From Trichoplusia ni (lineage: Eukaryota > Arthropoda > Insecta > Lepidoptera > Noctuidae): a stretch of 64,000 nucleotides of DNA. Below, piece after piece: positions 27,331 to 39,083 of the stretch (the first letter of the stretch is position 1; the number at the start of each line of letters is the position of its first letter). Position numbers and translations under genes: made by a program. Location: positions 1,736,001 through 1,800,000 of the forward strand of contig NC_039481.1 of assembly GCF_003590095.1 (NCBI RefSeq), read 5' to 3'. The notes below the pieces were generated by a model. The model ran no database searches, was not told where the DNA came from, and saw only the letters and a list, made by a program, of their open reading frames with translations.

Positions 27331-30300
27331 AATGTTATCGGAAAATATTAATACCCTTTTGAAGGCAACAAACAAAGTTAATTTAGTAGTATTGTTTTTT
27401 AAATGCACGTTTACAACGACAACGGTTATTTGTACCTTTTGTAATGAAATTGATATTGCATAACGACCGAGTTTCTTAATGATGAATTATGTTGCGTGGA
27501 GTGTTAATTTTATTGCCCTGGTTAATATAAATAATCTTTATCGCTGTGATCTATGTAATTACATTGGGAACTGTCGTGTTAATCGTTTAAAGTACAGAGT
27601 ACTACACGCCTATCAATTTATAGTAGGAGGCAAATGTCTTGGATATCTAAGTTACAACTACCATAAAGCGATATTACACTTTTAGGATCATCTAAAAAGG
27701 TTCACTTAAAACTCGGAAAATGACCCTTCACTAGTGAAAGCACTGAAAAGGGCAAAGCCCTGAAGACAAAGAGGCTAAAAATAACCAGTCTACATGTAGG
27801 TCAGATTGGAGCAGACATCTATTCTTTTAATCCATTTCGTCTGAAATTCTATCAAGTTCTGTGGTTCTAACTCGGCGACCTCACGGTAATTGTCACACGT
27901 CATCCTGTCACGATAGCTACACGTCCCAATTACTGGGTATTTTTAAAATCTTCGGACATTTTTAAGTTCGTAATGTATTTGCCAATTGCATAGAATATTT
28001 TCTGGCTATTTATTCCTTCTTCAGCTTTCGTTCACACTTGTATTTATTATAAGCTTCATAAAAGATGTCAGCGCTCCCATGAAGTCGTTTCATATTTCAG
28101 TTCAGTTTGAATTACTAGCGATAGCGCAACTTTAAGTAGGTCACTGGGTCCTATTTGTTTTTGATGCTAAACTTCTTGGAAATATACATCTCGAAAGTAG
28201 TGTAAGTATAAGTTAGTCATTAGACATCTAGACATCCAACAAAGAAAACAAAAAAGTCTTAGAAGTTAAATCTATAGAAGCTTTGAAAACTTAAATCCTT
28301 GATCGATCATTGGTTGGTTGGCTTGGCATCTATCACACAAGAGCCAATCTTTTTATACGAGTCCTAACAAACTGGAGAATTTAAGATTGCGTCAGCTCCC
28401 TTCTCAAGGGTAGGCGAAAAATGTTTGGAGACCATTATTCTTCCAAGAGCAATAAAAGAAAAATAGGTAACAATTTGAGCCAGACTGAAAAATGGACCGA
28501 AAAGCTTGGTAATCGTTAATCCATAGCTACCCCAACTAGTACTTTAACGGGAAATTTCCTAAGTGCGTAGTTAGGCACAGCCAGTTAAAAAAACGCATTT
28601 TTAGCAGGCCATTTTATTCTTTTTTTGGGAGCTTACATGTTTATTTGACCAAAAGCAAATCACATTGCACTTGTGTATTACCAAAGTTATAATGTTTAAT
28701 GCCTTTGATAGATGTACATTGTATAGGTACACTCTTATAACTGATACCTATTTTTTCAGATTATCTGTTTTCGTAAACGGAATATTATCTGCCGATTAAG
28801 AATTTATTAAATCGCAAATTAAGTATCCATCGTATTCTGCCTTATTACACAACCAGAAGAAAACGAAAATCGTTTTGTATGTCAAGGACGTTGATGCTGC
28901 AGGTTAGTTTTTTTCCAGATCTACCATTCCCATAGTCATAACAAAATAAACCAAAAACTAAGTCATTCATTACCGCAACAAGGATACAGAGTCGGAAATT
29001 AAGTATAAAAGTCTACACGCTACGGGAAGCAAATAAAAAAAAACTGAACATAGACTGGCTAAACGTTTAACAATATTATACAGTTTAAAGGACCTATAGC
29101 CACATGATGTCATAGACAAAAGGCAAGGCAGACAGACAAAAACGTGACCATATACCTCCATACGTAGATAATTTGTACCTGCAGGATTTATTAATATTAC
29201 CGTCTAGCTCAATTTGAGACAAGGCCTTGAGGTCTGTTGCCAAGTCTGACTTTCTAGCTACAAAAAAGCCAATTATTTTCATTACTGCGTCTATTAAGTT
29301 ACCAGAAAATAATGAGTGTTTTCGGAATCTATCATTTCTGAATTCATCTGAAACATTTCACGGTGAGCTAAAGGATCAAAGGCAAGGTGAAGATTTGTTA
29401 GAATCTTCAAAATCAAATGTGTATAAACAAAAGCCAGTAGTATGTAAAGAGAAATAACACAAGCCAGACTCAGGACTCGTTAGTGGGGAATCTTTTGGCA
29501 TTATCGATAAACATCCCGCCGGCGGGCCCTAGGCTGTCTATGTATAGGTTGTCTTAGGGCAGGCATGCGGCGACGGCGCGCCGGCTCGACAGAATTTGTT
29601 AGCTTTTTTGGCGGTAGGGTTGGCTCCGGTTCCATGTAATTCGCCTAATACCGGTTTACTGAAGAAAATGGAACGTTCTTAGTGAATTATTTGATCTGCT
29701 TCAATTGACACAGTTTTTAGCTAATAATATAAAGAGCACTTTGGGAAATTTTCCCGTAAAATTCTATGAATAGTAAATGTAATAACCTTTTTAAGCGTTG
29801 CATAAATTAGGAACAAGGACGTCTCATAGCTTTGTAACAATTATAGTCTTATCTGCATTTGATATTAAAAAACGTTAATCTATAGTTTTTTGCTTTAATT
29901 CTGATCAGGACTTCCTATAATGCCTGTACACTGAAAATCCATTAATCATTTGCCTAAGACAGCCCTAATACTTAATTGTGTGGGAGGAGGCGATTCGTGG
30001 AACAAAGTTTATATGTGTGTGCGTATATTTCAAATACAAATAAAATCGCACTTGTGTGCGCGCCGCCGGTTCATTGTCAAGGCCAACAGCCAAATCTCCC
30101 GCTCGAGCCCCCCTCACTCCCGCCTCACTCCACCCATAGTCAATTATTCGAATTCGCCGAAAACATTGGTGTGCTACACGCATATTGCTCGGACAGCGAA
30201 ACCTTCTACTTCATCGCTCCTAAGTGGAGCAGCAATAGTCATCAAACGGTATTTAACTATGTTTTTTTTTTCGTTGGTGGTCATAACTTCTTCGTTTTTG

Positions 30301-33011
30301 GTACATGGCCCGTAGTTGCCGCCGACGCGATAATCGAGTATTTTTAACGTTGCATATCGCATACCGCCGACTTTTTATCAACGGTGTGCCACTGCGGTTG
30401 TTTGAAATCTCAATGCAACAAAAAACGTATAGCTTGCAGCTATCGATTTAGACTAGACACTTAATCATCACCAAAAGGTGCAACAGACATTACGTCTTCA
30501 TCAAGGCCACATTGAGGTCTCTCCACACATAAAGAATTGAAAGCACCTAATATTGACCATACAATACTTTGGGTGATGGGCAAAAGATTCCAAGACCACC
30601 TAGTGAAGACCTATTTCTTCATCTTCAAACAAACCTATGAATGTAATTATTTTGCATACATTTAAATTTTACTGCTCAGTTTTTCAGTATGGAAAGATCC
30701 TTCAAAGTTCTCAAATTTGGTCGCAGTTCTATGTAAATTGGGTGACTAATAAAATATCGTCTGGTATTACATAACCATTGTTGAGCATTGATGAGGAAGT
30801 CTGCATCTATTTAATATAGATAGATGTATTTTTGTTGAATACGAAAGATAGCAAAGGATAGTTTTTAGTTTAATGGATGATCACAATTGATCGCGGAAGC
30901 ATTCACATAAACTAATTATTTCATTATCTTTGGAACCTGCCCTGCCCGTGACCAGTAGTCTTGTAACCTAAGGTCGATTGATATCAAAGTATCATCAACA
31001 ATTAATTAAAGATATGCGATATGCAAACTGTTTTGTATTATTTATACAAAGCCAGTACTAATAGTTAACCATTTACATCGAGCTATAACTTTTGGATATG
31101 ATAGACATCATTTCAATTAAGACTTTTTATTCTTTCCGTTTTCAAAATTCTTAGTTTTTGTAACATACGTTTTACAGTATTCAAAACACGTGATATGTAT
31201 TAAAACATCTCTTATCATAATTATTACACTGCGCTTTGTATTTTAACATGTAATTACTTCCTGATGTCATAGCAAAGAAAGTTAATTCGACTAGAAGATA
31301 TTTAAATTTAAGCAAAAATAATACGGGTAATAAGGGTACAAAAACCTACAAAAATAATGCCTATCTAGAAATGTGTTTCTTTGGGTAATCTACTTCATAT
31401 TTTGGACTTAATTTTATACAAATAAGAGACAACGCTTAAAATATGTGTCAGGAATGGAAAGATTGAGCCGATAAGTACTGTCAAGGCCGCGTTATATCAC
31501 CAGCGTATGCATCACGTTGCAACAAAAAATGATTAGATAGCACCGAAATAATCTGACTAAAAGCTACATATATTTATACAGGTATAGCCCACTTTCAGTC
31601 TTAAAATCTCGATCATAATTATCAGAAATATATTAATACTGACTTTTATGATAGTAAAGAAAATAAATATGAAATGAATACAAAAGTACTAGAAGTATGT
31701 TAAACTTAAGAGGGAACTAACCTATATCTTGGAAGTAGGTAAGTGCAACCTAAACACCAATGAAATTAATACACCAAAGTCTGACGGCAAAACGAACAGA
31801 GAAACAAAGAAACTTATTGATGTAACTCAAAAGACTATTTATAAAACAGAACGCATCAAAGAAGCTATTATACGCTTCCGAGATAAAAAGCCTCGCTATC
31901 AAACCGAACAAGATTATACAATAAACGAAAAAATAGACAACATTAAAAATTTGCCCACGCATGCATAAAAATTCCAAATAAACGAAGCCTAAATTGTAGG
32001 AACATAAAAATTGGGGTTTGAAGTTTTGTAAGCGTTATAAAATATTTTCAAAGACCGTTCTAATTATGTAGTAATTAAAAAACAAGGCTAGAAGTGATTT
32101 ATACCAGTAAATAAATTTCAGTAAAATTTTGGTAGAGTGAGCTAAGAATGGAAAGACACTGTTAATTTTCAAACACAATAAAAAGAAAATCTAACCAAAA
32201 CTAAGAGTAAAGGGTAGGAAACAGTTTAATGAAAACGAAAACGGAAGAACTTTTGGAATTGCTACAAGACGCTTGGGAGATTTTTCTCTGAGCGTTATGA
32301 AAATAGAAGCTACGCACAAGGCTGAACAGTTAGGCGGGTAATGGTAGGCGGCGCGATCGATCACGGTTGGGGCAGGTCGGGCACGCAGCGCTTCACGTGT
32401 TGAGCTGTCTTGAGAGCCTAGCCGTCTAGAATACTAGAAATTCTGGAACCATGATATCTACGATGATGATGTTCTTCACGAAACATGATGTTATTTCATA
32501 GGTGGGTTTGTTTCAGGTTTTTTTTCTATTTGGAGATTTTTTTGTATTTTGTTTTATGAATTTAGTAGTTCTTATCACATTTTTTTGGCTAATTTTTATA
32601 CACTTTGATTATTTAGGATTTTTGGGGATGTTTTATTACAGCTATTATGCTAATTAAAAATTTGAAGAAGAAAATGTTTTAGACAATGAAATTAAGTTAA
32701 ATTCACTAGGAATTAGAATAATTGAATATATTATTATAATTTGAATATTTTTTTCTGAACACTAAATTATAATTATTATTATTTATTGCTTTAATAAATA
32801 TTTTACTAAACACTGGAGCCGTATAAAAACAATAAACACATAAACTTGAGGAAATATAAAGCCAGGGCGATAAATATTCGGCAGCCGGCGTTGATAAAAT
32901 GTTAGCCTAGGTCAAGGTAAAATTCATATTACAAAAAAGCCGGCATTTTTAGCATTAAAAACCACAATAAATTAAATGCGACATCCATGATAAAATATAA
33001 AATGTACGCAC
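27331..33011. other. Upstream region between the two candidate ERR starts
   Basis: 5.7 kb of AT-rich DNA without a supportable gene. If the 33012-33038 exon is used, this is ERR intron. It has two GC-richer patches: 29515-29590, including a perfect CCCGCCGGCGGG palindrome at 29515-29526, and 30055-30330, where overlapping ORFs are open but resemble no protein. A CTGCCCGTGACCA fragment near 30940-30955 resembles part of the 19.4-kb foldback element. Confidence 0.45.
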
Positions 33012-33038
33012 CACATCCTCCATCTCCATCCAGTCCAT
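33012..33038 (-). CDS. Candidate alternative first coding exon of ERR
   Basis: On the - strand the ATG at 33038, in good context (GCAACATGG), opens a nine-codon exon MDWMEMEDV ending at a GTGCGT donor (33011). It ends in phase 0, so it would splice in frame to ERR exon 2 (15679, GTT CAA ATG). It lies at the edge of a GC-rich block typical of a promoter. This would be an 18-kb-upstream ERR isoform start with an acidic N-terminus. The evidence is phase and context only, since the exon is too short for homology; a chance match is possible. Confidence 0.3.
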
Positions 33039-33049
33039 GTTGCCTTGTT

Positions 33050-33381
33050 ATTATGTGTCTAGGTTAGCTTAGAAGTCTGGATGTAGTGCTGCGCGAAAGT
33101 ACTGCGCGTCGCGACGTTCGGTACACGAGTGCAGCGTGTAGTGTGTGTTGCACCGAAAATTCGTTCCCGCAGCACAGACCCGCGCCCCTCACCGCTCCCC
33201 CGGGCTCGCTAAATTTTCAAACTTCGTACGATTCGCACAACGCCATCTAGGGGCGATCGGCGCCCCATTGCCTCCGTGTGTGGCCTTGAACTTGACTGTA
33301 CACGTCGCGAGCGACCCAGTTTTGCGGCGCGTCCCCCGCACCGCCGGCAGTCGCGCGCATTGTCACGGCCGAGCCACCTGA
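33050..33381. promoter_or_regulatory. GC-rich, possibly divergent promoter block
   Basis: A marked rise in G+C and CpG relative to both flanks, with runs such as GCGCGTCGCGACG and CCGGCAGTCGCGCGC. It lies between a candidate - strand exon (ATG 33038) and a candidate + strand exon (ATG 33382), so it may serve both. The + strand frame of the latter is open from about 33145 to a TGA at 33379-33381 that directly abuts the ATG. A CTCF-like motif (AGATGGCGT, - strand) lies at 33240-33248. Confidence 0.4.
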
Positions 33382-33952
33382 ATGGATCTAAGGCGGCATA
33401 AGGCGTATATTTGCGTGGCGGCGGCGCTGAACACTCTCGTTTTCACTTTGCTGTGTTACGTCACGCTGCACGTTACATCGGTGGATTATCTCGCACACGT
33501 ACAACGCGGACGATAGCAGGGCAGAAACTTCCCACGAATGTAATAACGGTATGAGTATGCTGATTTGTCGTTTCCTTACAGAGTGAACTATTGACATTGT
33601 TTGTCCAATTTTGTATAACTTTGTTTGCCGAATTTTCTTTGTAAATATTCTTATTGATAACTTGTAATAGCTGGAAATGATTTAACATTACTATCCATTT
33701 TTATATTTTTTATGTGTCATTTGCCAAAATCAGGGAGAAAAAATGATCTTGACCAGTCCCAAATTCAAAAGTCAAGAAACAGCTCTTGCACTTAATTAAT
33801 ACAAGATGTCTTAGCAAGCATATTATATTCAAACGTCTGTTTGTATATTTCAGGAGGTGCCTTTTGATCAGATGCCTTGTGAATGGCGGATAAGTACAAA
33901 GTACCACAGCATGCGGCATGCACGCGCTTACGATCAGTTTCTGGAGCGATAA
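33382..33952 (+). CDS. Candidate small spliced gene, 71-residue single-pass membrane protein
   Basis: Exon 1, 33382-33498, starts MDLRRHKAYICVAAAL and encodes a short basic N-terminus, then a hydrophobic segment (about residues 9-31) fit for a signal anchor. Exon 2, 33854-33952, follows a good pyrimidine-rich acceptor (TTGTATATTTCAG) and encodes 32 residues beginning EVPFDQMPCEW and ending AYDQFLER, then TAA. Both are phase 0, so joined they give 71 residues. I do not recognise the protein. The weak point is the exon 1 donor, CAC|GTACAA, far from consensus; unspliced, exon 1 would run five more codons to a TAG. Both exons are too short to be significant by length alone, but composition looks coding, and a GC-rich promoter-like block lies directly upstream. 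Confidence 0.35.
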
Positions 33953-35291
33953 ATCAAAATTGTAAGATCATTTAAAATTAAGCACTTATTTTTAATGACC
34001 ATGATTTGCTAACAAATTTTAATGAGGTTACAATAAAAAATACTTGTCTGATAATGGCTAATTATATTTTAGCCGAGATGAAAAAAATGTTTTGATAGTT
34101 CGTTTTTTATTTACATTAGTTAGTCGCTAATGATGTTGGGTTTCTGTTAGGAAATAAGTAAATGCTACTGATCGTCTTGGGCAGACTGCTTATGTCGAAA
34201 CGTTTCTGTCAAATTCTCCCGATTACCTTACTAAAAAACGCACTCGAGAGTTACATTACATCCCTTAATTGCATTTGGAAAATCTTGACTTTAAAAGTAT
34301 AAAGATTCGAAAAGACATATTTTTATGATCTGATAGTTATAACATATTTAATTACTTGAATGCAACATTGAGCCGACTTGAAGCCTACGTGCGTGCCCAC
34401 TATGCGGGGGTCTGGTCCAAAATTAACTCGAGATACTAAACGTTATAACTTTGTTGCTGGATGTTTTTATTATACAATACTAAGAGCTCCAAGGAGTATG
34501 ACCTAAGCTGAGATAAGACTAATATAAGGCCGCATAACATTTCAGAGTACTTCAGTCCACACGAACGAGAATATTGACTCGGATTAAGGTCAATCAATGA
34601 ACGGGGATGCACGATGCGCTATGCAGGAAGACAGCGAGCATTTGTAAGACCTCAGTTCAATCAGAATTGAGTGACGTAATCAACAAAATATTTGTCATTT
34701 CCTTTCTGTCTTGAATGGAAAAGTTCAGGTGAGTTTTGGCTTCTTATTTTTATGGTAATATGTAATAGATGTAGTTTTTTTGGTGCTTTTACTTTTTCTT
34801 TTCAATGATGCACAATTATTTCTACAAAGTCTCAGTTTTTCGCAACACGACAACGCAACGATAGTGTTAATCGCCAAGCTTTAAACTGAATAAGTATAGT
34901 AATGGTATGGAGTATGGTTCATTTGACTTTTTATTTTACCGTTATAAATTTTCGTTTGTACGTTTGTTAATTAAGGAATAAATTTTACCAATACGAATAG
35001 ATGTTAATTGTTGGTAATGCAAGAGGATTTCATAGATTATTCCATTGCCCTTCAAAAGCATAAAAGCATTTCAAACAACCTATGCAAACAAGTGTAAGCA
35101 AATAATTACTAATGTTTGTAAATTATTCAGCATTTTTAATTACTGAACAGTAATTTATGAAGTTCTTCAACTGTCCTTTCTTTTATTCCATTATGTTTCT
35201 TGTCTAGAATAATAAAATCATTTTATTTTTATTTGATTATTTATTATTTTGATCTAACATTTATTTACGTATTATAATTTGATTTTTCCAG
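33953..35291. other. Unassigned AT-rich stretch
   Basis: No supportable gene. GGGCAGACTGC (34179-34189) followed by GTCGAAACGT (34194-34203) resembles the core of the foldback element at 19.4 kb and may be a decayed relative. A good donor (AAGTTCAG|GTGAGT) lies at 34728-34729 without a recognisable exon before it. Confidence 0.4.
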
Positions 35292-35452
35292 ATGCGTATC
35301 ATACCAGACTCGATACAGAAGATAAGATAGACAGTTTATTGGGTCATCCGCGTCTAAACGAACCTACATCAACAAACAACGGCAGTCAAAACAAACAATC
35401 AAACTCATTGTTTCGGTGTGACTCACCAGCGCCATCTAGTTATGGAATATGA
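35292..35452 (+). CDS. Candidate terminal coding exon, unknown gene
   Basis: After an acceptor (TGATTTTTCCAG) an open frame with two leading bases encodes 52 residues, beginning AYHTRLDTEDKIDSLLGHPR and ending SPAPSSYGI, then TGA. Low-complexity Asn/Ser/Gln and Pro/Ser segments look like a real disordered C-terminus. An upstream exon ending in phase 1 is required; I found none convincing. Joining to the 33854 exon would need an internal GTACAA donor there. Not recognised; it may be chance. Confidence 0.25.
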
Positions 35453-38400
35453 CATTAAAGGATAATGTTTACTGCAAACGGGTACGAATTGAAATGCAGC
35501 CAAATGTAAGAGTGATTCATTTAATTGTAGGTTGAAGAGAAATTGTTAAACCAGCTTATAGGAGTGTTCAATGTAGGATAGGTCTCATGTAAAGAGACGC
35601 TGCTCAGCAGACTATTTAATGACATACGAAAATCAACCATAATGTATTGGAATCAAGGTTTGAGATTTATATCAGTGTTGCAGTGACTTGTATTATGACG
35701 TCACAAGTCACTGGCTCGAAATGTTTCGGAAAGTGCTAATCAGAAACAACCTTCTCTTGTCTTTCAAAAGTGAAATGTTATCGAAATCACAGTTCATTGT
35801 TTTCCTGACTAATGAATTAAGACGAGTACGCGGTCAAAGACCTTAACTTAATGCCTTTAAGGCCATGAGTTTTAACAACCCATCAAGAAAAACTTACTTT
35901 AATATCACACATTACCACAACTATAAAAATACGAATTGATTGATATGCAAATAACTTTTTTTCTTTGAATTCCATTTGATTCTATTACGGTACATTTGAA
36001 AAACAAATCTATCGAATTTTTTCAGCATTCGGCAATGAAAAGCGGAGGTTACTTTTGGTGTCAATAACCTCGGTTCAGTTAGGCGAAAACAGTCGGCGAA
36101 CGAGTCATCACAGTTCGGTAAAATAAAAAATAAAAATATGTTTTTTTAAAAAACGGCGCCAACATTAATACTTGTGTTACAGGGCGTTTCATAAACAATC
36201 CAGTCACATAAACAAAGACACCGTAAGCAGATTAAAAGTTCGTGGATTACACAAAACGCTTTACGCGAAGCGTGCCCGCAAAGCGTCGCGCATAGTGGGT
36301 ATGGCATGGAGACCGTAAAGCATTTGGGAATGATTACAGTAAAAAAAACTATAGCTTTAGCTAGTATAATGCAAGAAGTAGAATAGCGTCTCGTAGAGAG
36401 ACTAGGCGCTAACGGAATTTATTAAAAACACGCATTTTCCTTGTTCCGATTATTTTTTTATATTTTATCAATACTATACATATACATATTTTTATTTTGT
36501 CTTCTGAGATTTTTTTAACATGAAACGTTACGTAAAACGTACATAATATTACGATTAAATAGAAAATAATTATACTGAGATAAAATCTGTATGACGACAT
36601 TTTTACAAAAGACAATAAGAACTTCAGATCACCAACATCATACCATAAAATAATTTGTGATAAAAAAAAACTATGTATTGATTTATTAATTAAAGATGAT
36701 GATTCTGTAGCTTAGTAAATTGTGTGTGTGCTTAAACATCTAACCAACTTTAAAATTACATAAAACTAGATTGTGAATAAATCAAAATAACTGTCTAATA
36801 CTATCATGACTGAGCATAAGTATGTTTGATGTTGTGTTTTTAGTTAGATTAGCTTTAAAACTCTTTGCTTAGAAATATCTCACTCTAGGAAAAAATAAAA
36901 TGCCAAATAACATAGAAATGTTAATGGCCACAACATGCCATAAACAGCTTCATATTTCTGGGTGTATTTTGCTTAAAATACTATCTAACTGTATAACATA
37001 ATTAGCACAGGCAAATGCAGAACAGCAATTTATTAACAAACATACCTTAACAACAGTAGATTGACAGCGGCTGTCTGTCACATATTTCTCCCGAGTTTAT
37101 GATACCATTGAACGGTGGTTTGTGTCGAGACATCGCAGAATTGTACCTGAAAATATATCAATTATATATACACAAATATAAGGTGAAGGTAAAAAAGGTG
37201 AGGAAACCCGAAAGAAAAAAAAAATAACAATAATCACCAAGACAGGAGTGAGTGGTGATCAATATTTGTTCCTCCTCTTTTTTTTTTTGAAAGGGTTTTT
37301 GTCCACCAGTGATATTAATAGTAAGTTTAGTACCGACTACAGACAATTACTGTCCAAATGCTGAATAAATAATAAATTATAAATAACAAAGCATAAATTT
37401 TAAGTAAATTACCAGCAAGTGAATTGTGAAAAATTAAGAAAAATATGGTTTAATTAATTTTACAACTACCAATTACAGCATAATATACTTTCTTCTTTAT
37501 TGTGGTTGAAAGAAAAAAATAAATTTGCAGGTCAGAGTTTTGCTGACATAAATTAAATTAAAAAGAAAATGCAATATCGTAAAATTATAAACAGTTTAAA
37601 ATCACAAGCTATTGATTTCATAAGAATGAAAAGCCAATCAGCTAACACAAATATTATTAGATAAAAAAATTATGGAAGACTTCCAACTTAGAGCACTTTG
37701 TTTATACACAACTTTATCAGTATCCAGTCATGTCATCGAACTCTACATCAGGAATACTGCAGGAAGTCTTTTACACGATAATTACCGATTAATAAATGGA
37801 TTTCTTTTCATTTCAAAACTAAACTCAACCATTATGTAAACATATATATATGTTTAAATTATCTCTACTTACGAGGACTCGTCCGTAAATAAATGTTGCA
37901 CTATTAGTATTACATATTACCTAGTGAAAGTTTTTGATTAAGAAATTTGAATAATGTAATAATCTAGATTTTTTCTGGAAAACTTAGCTGAAGAACTGTC
38001 AAACTACCAAGGCTGCAGTTCGGATTTCACGATTTACGAACTATTTCCGTTGTCATAAACACCAAAAACCTTATTATTTACAGATAATTATTTTATAAAA
38101 AGAATGATATGCAAAATGTAAGTTATTACTAAGTTTATATCCTAACATTAAGGTTATAATGCTATTATTTATCCACTTGCACTTTCGAGTAAGAACTGCA
38201 TTACACAAAATAACATGCTTAAAGTTTGACTGTCTACTGCAGTTCGCTATCTCACCTGCACACTGGCAAAAACATATAAATGTTTCTTTTTGTCATGGTT
38301 CTGTTCATGCTAGACATACTATATGATATTATGAAACCGAAACTGGAACGAAAGGAAATAGACGTGTGTTACCATATAAGAAAACTGTAATGTCAGATAA

Positions 38401-39083
38401 TGGGAATGTTACCTTAATTAAATGATATTCTAGTAAAACGATTCATAATAATATCCTATAATTATTTATCGAAGGGTTATATGATTCTGTAATCATATAA
38501 TCGCAATAATATTTTAGTAAATAAATTGAATGCAAAGCGCCTTCACACCTGTAATTTGAGATCTTAAAATGACCTTGTTAAATATTAATTCAAGGACTAT
38601 CGGCATTATAATCACTAAGTTTCATCGATATTAAAGAAAAAAAATACTACACTTTATAAATAATAAACAAAATTGATTTCATTCGATTTTTTCATTTAGA
38701 TTGACAATCCACCACATCTTTTTTTTTCATTTAACGCAGCCAGCCTTTTGGTTTTGTTAAGATTGATTGATTCAATTGAGTATTCACATTCTTAAACATA
38801 ATTATATTTAGATGTTTTTTATTTATAATATAATATAGGAGGATATATTCCGCACGGATATTTGTAACGTTTAAAAAATGCCTATTTTTTGTATTTTAAT
38901 GCGTTCCGTTATGTTACTGACGTGTAACTTATCATGGCAACTTTCTTCAAAAAGCCGACGACGTTTCTCATTTCAGGCCAACTCATCGGTCCTTTTGACA
39001 CAGAATATGTTTGTTTTCAGTTCTTTATGTTATGAATTGTGAATTAATTATTACAAGATAGATTAATAATTACAATTAATAAC
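35453..39083. other. Upstream region of TMED10
   Basis: Mostly very AT-rich with no recognised gene. A - strand segment 37146-37046 has a good acceptor (TATATTTTCAG) and an AAG|GTATGT donor, but no convincing reading frame. The last ~150 bases before 39084 should contain the TMED10 promoter and 5'UTR; no TATA box is obvious. Confidence 0.4.

Noticed and set aside
29950..30347. Two overlapping + strand ORFs of over 120 codons
   Set aside because: Overlap in different frames within a GC-richer patch, with low-complexity residues, no splice sites and no resemblance to a known protein; likely chance openness.
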